Virus record (IMG/VR): IMGVR_UViG_3300045141_000462
Coordinates: 1-42,363 of that record
Direction: 5' to 3' (one strand)
Source of the DNA: a virus
DNA length: 42,363 nt
Below the pieces are notes generated by a model that saw only the letters and a program-made list of their open reading frames with translations, made no database searches and was not told the origin of the DNA. Position numbers and translations under genes: made by a program. Shown here piece after piece: positions 39,901-42,363 of the stretch (positions are counted from its first letter, which is position 1; the number at the start of each line of letters is the position of its first letter).

Positions 39901-39939
39901 GCGGCGTCAGCGGCCGCACAGGCGTGGATGAACCCCTAA
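33961..39939 (+). CDS. Giant polyvalent virion protein (SLT, C39-like, GNAT, LPD regions)
   Basis: A 1992-aa protein. Order: Pro-rich N-terminus (66-130); SLT transglycosylase (about 216-330; IQQESGFNPSA with Glu240, GIAQFMPATA, AAYNAGPGNVDKYGG); C39-like peptidase (about 375-490; SACGPAAAV with Cys383, QGHYFTADGYD with His463 and Asp471); GNAT acetyltransferase (about 856-965; QRQGIG at 919-924); then long helices and a polyvalent-protein type region near 1430-1620 (RNPAFVAGHASFTIPQYIFR, TIDFNRGGTATRLLSQ). It is probably ejected with the DNA, piercing the wall and then acting on host targets. The motif S-D-S/T-L-T-N-P recurs three times. Confidence 0.82.
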   Translation: MPDLPDVPEDQYRQYEADQFQQQASRRIDGLSFENAANSRIATLERPPSSDSLTNPLGTGNITPSQAPPPEPPVEAPVPPPPSPAPIAPPEPSPPPPDQPPPADVVGPPPPPVVTAPQPVVAPPPPTPPTDWFGSALNAAAGAGANVQTFANDLTSRVASGGQDIMGHAINAVAQAGGDVQQFASTFTPPPPTPTPPVAATALSTSGSQAGTGDLQAYAQQMASKYGIDPRVFVAQIQQESGFNPSARSGAGAQGIAQFMPATAAGVGLDPSDPYASLEAAARMDAQNLQKYGGDWSKTLAAYNAGPGNVDKYGGVPPFQETQTYVRNILGAAKSTGQQALEGVGNAIGGAASALGTQARNAINTVSQFGDAQLSSDEAYSACGPAAAVRFAQMFGRNPTLREATDLAKTVGWTVAQGMAGLGSEKALMDKMGVPTTMVGPDIQRLAAEAQTGNPVTISTQGHYFTADGYDPNSGAFHVGRSGLDLKGGSEWMTPAQMSALMGPVQGGLLADNPQVPAPSTADQGSNPRGFLDRAKDAIGGAFSAVGTAVQQAVPSSLGTADHDVNRLDNAVQQASSLSAAADTMGIMEPVANPPTPSDSLTNPLGTGNLAPPPSPVDRLKSAFGDFIDQMQGQGQGGVMTAAQQPTPSDTLTNPTRSTVMPADRSLQPSTPGLTEGPIPPGIPIVSGAGNLAANAINTVGDAVKANIQNDPSLLAQVVRAVAGGESSTAIQRDLMAKYGTWIPDDRFTPEDRDRAGSLAMLVGGAEMGGAGDAVDALGNKIKPLEEQAAQLAGRTLEGGAGLLGLGQPAASPAAAASASATPSLEDFLRTAPRADDVVPTQTVDQLAQNLRTRTGPPGISIERGYMGIPGGPEVADTGTRYVVSRNAQGEPVGVLEMHIDQPSGQPGLLQVAVDPAYQRQGIGTALYKAAQDAGFDVEAASGAGGYTDAGARFAYARRYPSADSAQAAGVHPLTTVDPVAAQAAHPSNSAMPPESAVANQAVHQVGETSAAAGTPLDRINAMYAAPKGGDSIPQRLANARTAIVRALTDRGVDIAQAQQAYAKALGRPLNADEMMYELSRLQPGPAAETRLQQGLAPAIRSVGDDYQALRNYVTARSNIQVADGVGQDLVRNLADTQVPSNLTDKVNSAQTSLRGRQAALERLQADSLPDDARVAAAQRSVTSAQRTLTRAQSAVETARQAVLDSASRSGAEATANRMFSGGVNKADSEAAIQQIQQELGPERFARVQAAADQVSEYGRTLRQRLVDSGVLSADQADEMASKYPDWVKTRILQHMDDASGGGQASGTGIGLGSRDVHAYTQAGTVAAREDPLASMVAYTHQVEKMAMKNDTFNAAVKLDQASPSPQLRPVTGDFHPTSDQATVQGFINGQKQRFVTDNKALGQAIEGAHQTSLPKFMTAWANVFRNVAASRNPAFVAGHASFTIPQYIFRQTALEGGPQALPRVLSELVKGYGDVFQGMLQGKTLAEAGEGTQQLLLGGGGQFGALSGSSQDAARMVEQMRGIPINSAAGVRTLMKDLITLKPVENLVNRVDYGPRVAAMRLAEQRGMNPVQAIVAGRDATIDFNRGGTATRLLSQMIPFLNVGVQGPLQVARTFQSNPRAAIFTAGSLIGMPTVAAEIWNNADPQRAKDYADVPKYIKDQGIVIMLPTEAPVDARGDRHPQFAWINTRNWSPFVSMAREATDRAMGKDTGSWQDAAGSMLAGALPVQATGPADLAQKMALSLPGVQTAAQLALNKDFYRNRDIVTNRADVAASPTAKWLTPAAQGLADVVAPGSTARPSAIDFAIRNIGAGTATAGLSATDMALKSAGYGPAQKPNQAAAGPSTIPVLGSVVGRFVRGNTGESLQQARQAALTPSATQLLRDAGVQYTPTPVPSTVQGIPLQLDEETQLQETANRYVDDFIHRTAQTAGWQRATPAQRQTMIEQAVNLGHQRAEGEILRAIPAEERRARLAQALPQRGAASAAAQAWMNP

Positions 39940-39948
39940 GGAGCCCGT

Positions 39949-41937
39949 ATGCCGCCAGCAGCCCAGCCCGCCACCTCGTCTTCCAGCCCCGCTGATCCGT
40001 TCGACCCGTACACGACGCCGATCAGTCCGCTCATCGCGCACCTGACGGAGCAGCACGGGTCAGTGCTGGGCACGCCCTATAACACCAATCCGACCATCCC
40101 GAACCCCAGCGCGTTGCCCGGTGAGTCGAAGGACATCCCCAATCCGAACCCGACGTATCGCTATGTCTTTGCGGACGGCACCGTGCTGGAAGCGACCTCG
40201 ACCGGCGACGTCTCCACGCTGAATGAGAAGACGCCGACCACCACCCAGACCCACCCCAACGTCACGGGCGCGGACGGTTCGGTGTACGTCTGGGATCCCA
40301 AAGCCATCGACCCGACCACCCAGAAGCCGGGTACCTACACGAAGGCGCCCGGCCTGCCGTCGGGCGAGGCGAAGCCGACCGAGGGAGCCAAGCGCGCAGC
40401 GGTGGAGGGCGGCCGCAACGTCGAGCAGACGTACTCGGGCGGCCAGTGGGTCACCACCTCGGTCGGCAGCAACGCGACGCCAGGCGCCGCCGTCGAGGGC
40501 GCCACGCGCGACATCGTCGACAGCGGCCGTTACGTCACCCAGACCTACCAGAACGGGCAGTGGGTCACCACGAAGGTGGGCGACAACGCGATCCCCGGCG
40601 CCCCGAAGGCGGGCGACAAGCGGCCCTCGGTCGACGGTGGCCGCTACGTCGAGCAAACCTACGACGGCACCAGTTGGCGCACCACCTCGGTAGGTGACTC
40701 GGCCATCCCCGGCGGAGGTACGGAAGGGCAGAAGCGGCAGGTGGTCGAGAACGGCCGCAACGTCACCCAGACGTTCCAGAATGGCGCATGGACGACCACC
40801 GGCATCGGGGAGTCGGCCCTGCCTGGCGCGGCCAAAGTGGGCGACACACGGCAGTCCATCGAGAATGGCCGCAACGTCGAGCAAACCTATGACGGCACGA
40901 CCTGGCGGACCACCGGTATCGGCGCCAATGCTCTGCCTGGCGCGGCCAACGAAGGCGACAAGCGCTCGAACGTCCAGGGTGGTTTTACCGTGGGCGAGGT
41001 GTACCGCAACGGTCAGTGGATCGTCGACCCGAGCGTGCCGCCGACCCGCTTCACGCCCCAGGACCCGACCGTCATCAGCGCGCCGTCCACTCAGGCCAAC
41101 ATCGCCACGATGCAGAACGGCCAGATCAGCACCCAGACCAATCCGAACTTCATGCCGACCACCACGGCCGAGGTGGCGCAACGGGTGACTCAACTGCAAA
41201 GCGCGGCGCAGCAGCAGCGCGACGCCCTGGCAGACAAGCAGCGGTCGGGGGCGATTACCGCCGACCAGGCCGCGCAGCAATTCGATAGTTGGTGGTCATC
41301 TAACGTCGAGCCGCAGAAAGCCGTGCTGGACGCGGCCCAGCGCACGGCCCAGACGACTGAGCAGCAGAAAGCCGAAGAGGCCAACCGCGCCAACTACGCC
41401 ACTGCCATGGGCGCCGGCCAGAACGCGGTGCAGGCCCAGCAGGCACTGATGCCGTACATGGTTGGCCCCGGCTTCGGCGCCGCGCTGAACAACATCCAGA
41501 GCGCGTATGCCAGCGGCAAGGCGCCGGGCAACATCGACCTGGGTTCTGCGGTGACGTTCCAGCTCCCCGACATGCAGGCCCTGGCGACTCAAGCCACCAA
41601 CCAGGCACTGGCGCATATCTCGCCGACGGCGGCCCAGAACATGGGCCAGGCGACGGGTCAACAGGCCAATCCCCAGATGGCCCAGATGCCCCAGGGCATG
41701 GACATCAACCAGCAACTGAACCGCACCAACTACACCCCGACCACGACCGTGGCCCCGGATGGAACGGTCACCGTCAGCCACCAGAATCAGGCCCCGCCGC
41801 AACCGACCCCGCAGCCCCAGGTCCAGCAGCACCCCTTCTACGCCGGCCTGCAGCAGGGGTACGGGGCCGCGCCGCAACAGGATTTCCGCGGTCTCGCGCA
41901 GGGAGCCGTCATGCCCCCGTACCAACCGAGTTTCTGA
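39949..41937 (+). CDS. Virion protein with six 38-aa tandem repeats
   Basis: A 662-aa protein with AAGGAG before ATG 39949. Residues 1-150 are Pro/Thr-rich, with a TYRYVFADGTVLEATSTGDV strand pair. Residues 155-370 are six tandem repeats of about 38 aa, with pattern GR-N/Y-V-x-QT-Y/F then GxW-x-TT-x-V/I-G and A-L/I-PG. The C-terminal half is helical and Gln/Ala-rich, ending in a disordered Pro/Gln segment. It sits between the giant ejected protein and the scaffold. It is probably structural or ejected; no enzymatic motif is seen. Confidence 0.65.
   Translation: MPPAAQPATSSSSPADPFDPYTTPISPLIAHLTEQHGSVLGTPYNTNPTIPNPSALPGESKDIPNPNPTYRYVFADGTVLEATSTGDVSTLNEKTPTTTQTHPNVTGADGSVYVWDPKAIDPTTQKPGTYTKAPGLPSGEAKPTEGAKRAAVEGGRNVEQTYSGGQWVTTSVGSNATPGAAVEGATRDIVDSGRYVTQTYQNGQWVTTKVGDNAIPGAPKAGDKRPSVDGGRYVEQTYDGTSWRTTSVGDSAIPGGGTEGQKRQVVENGRNVTQTFQNGAWTTTGIGESALPGAAKVGDTRQSIENGRNVEQTYDGTTWRTTGIGANALPGAANEGDKRSNVQGGFTVGEVYRNGQWIVDPSVPPTRFTPQDPTVISAPSTQANIATMQNGQISTQTNPNFMPTTTAEVAQRVTQLQSAAQQQRDALADKQRSGAITADQAAQQFDSWWSSNVEPQKAVLDAAQRTAQTTEQQKAEEANRANYATAMGAGQNAVQAQQALMPYMVGPGFGAALNNIQSAYASGKAPGNIDLGSAVTFQLPDMQALATQATNQALAHISPTAAQNMGQATGQQANPQMAQMPQGMDINQQLNRTNYTPTTTVAPDGTVTVSHQNQAPPQPTPQPQVQQHPFYAGLQQGYGAAPQQDFRGLAQGAVMPPYQPSF
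40411..41055 (+). repeat. Six tandem 114-bp coding repeats
   Basis: Repeat starts at 40411, 40525, 40639, 40753, 40867 and 40981, each exactly 114 bases (38 codons); the sixth is diverged and partial. The constant positions are GGCCGC/T at the start, CAG-ACC/ACG, TGG-x-ACC and the PGA codons. The exact period shows duplication by slippage or recombination with later drift at codon level. Confidence 0.9.
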
Positions 41938-41949
41938 GGATCGATTACG

Positions 41950-42363
41950 ATGCAACCAGCAGCACCAGAGCCTTCGGCCGTCGAGCCATCCGCGGATGTC
42001 CAGGCAGGCGAGGTTTCTTCCGAGCAGAGCCGACCAGCTTCCCGCACCTTCCTACAGCGGTTGTTCCGCAACGGACGGGGGAGCCAGGAGCTCGAGCCCG
42101 AGGAGCAACCCGAGCCTACGCCCCAGACGTCCAGCGCGATCACGCTGACGCAGGAGGAGCTCGATCGTCGGATCCAGGCTGAGACGGATCGCCGCGAAGC
42201 CAAACGCGCGACCCAGGCTTCCGCCGAGCGACGCCGCAAACTCCGTGACGAAGACCCCTGGGCCTTCGCCGAGGAGGAGCGCAAAGCCGAGCAGATCGCT
42301 CACCTCGACCAGCAGAACGGCGAGATCCTCGGCAACATCGGCGCCACCCACGACCGCTTCACG
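41950..42363 (+). CDS. Scaffold-like head protein, N-terminal part (continues at 3)
   Basis: From ATG 41950 the frame runs off the right end and continues at base 3, giving 244 aa in total. Residues 1-70 are Pro/Glu-rich and disordered. Residues 75-130 form a very charged helix (EELDRRIQAETDRREAK, RRRKLRDEDPWAFAEEER) that could be a coiled coil. This layout, disordered and helical without enzyme motif, directly before the capsid gene, suits a scaffolding protein. Confidence 0.7.
   Translation, partial: MQPAAPEPSAVEPSADVQAGEVSSEQSRPASRTFLQRLFRNGRGSQELEPEEQPEPTPQTSSAITLTQEELDRRIQAETDRREAKRATQASAERRRKLRDEDPWAFAEEERKAEQIAHLDQQNGEILGNIGATHDRFT
42263..42363. repeat. Right copy of 101-bp terminal redundancy
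   Basis: This is the same sequence as bases 1-101, with G at 42276 and C at 42297 instead of A and T. See the left copy. Removing one copy leaves about 42,262 bp. Confidence 0.9.

Noticed and set aside
1-42363. tRNA genes or CRISPR arrays
   Set aside because: No cloverleaf-like segment or spaced direct-repeat array was seen by eye; the only regular arrays are coding repeats at 40.4-41.1 kb and the collagen triplets.

Overview
This window looks like the complete genome of a temperate, short-tailed (podovirus-like) phage of a GC-rich bacterium. The first and last 101 bases are the same sequence with two mismatches, and they fall inside one gene that runs off the right end and re-enters at the left. 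The unit is therefore about 42,262 bp, circular or terminally redundant. No tRNA gene, rRNA gene or CRISPR array is visible. The host cannot be named from the sequence. GC-rich codon use, good AGGAGG ribosome sites on some late genes and one apparently leaderless promoter fit several GC-rich phyla.

Layout, following the genome across the join: packaging and head genes run rightward from 25.8 kb (terminase small subunit, HNH endonuclease, terminase large subunit with an intein, portal). Next come the presumed ejected or internal virion proteins, namely a 535-aa Ala/Gln-rich protein, a 1992-aa multidomain polyvalent protein and a 662-aa protein with 38-aa repeats. A scaffold-like protein spans the join and the major capsid protein follows at 0.46-1.47 kb. 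An HNH gene sits antisense behind the capsid gene. Then come a fibronectin-type head protein, small head genes, a neck protein, a collagen-like protein, a propeller-like tail protein and a receptor-binding-type fibre. A C39-like peptidase and tiny membrane proteins (a possible lysis group) end this arm at 9.8 kb. No tape-measure gene is seen, hence podovirus-like.

The 9.9-12.5 kb block is a leftward operon of small accessory genes: zinc-binding proteins and a DEDDh exonuclease. A terminator at 12.5 kb separates it from the lysogeny block (GNAT-fold protein, large serine integrase, a small ORF and a ribbon-helix-helix regulator). The control region at 15.27-15.48 kb holds two strong dyads and divergent transcription toward a PAS-domain protein.

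The rightward early/replication operon (16.3-23.7 kb) is tightly overlapped. It encodes an RHH-like protein, a Gp157-family protein, a membrane-anchored transglycosylase, a TGT/DpdA-like protein, a VRR-NUC nuclease, a PrimPol-helicase, a cytosine methyltransferase and a RecB/Cas4-like nuclease. A second leftward operon (25.7-23.7 kb) carries a Cys-motif protein, small genes and an XRE regulator.

The most unusual features are these. The terminase intein lies inside the Walker B motif, and its interior carries on the opposite strand an open frame for an HTH plus PD-(D/E)XK-like endonuclease. A 19-bp element plus leader is duplicated upstream of both the integrase operon and the replication operon, at the same distance from the start codon. 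The giant virion protein combines transglycosylase, C39-like and GNAT domains.
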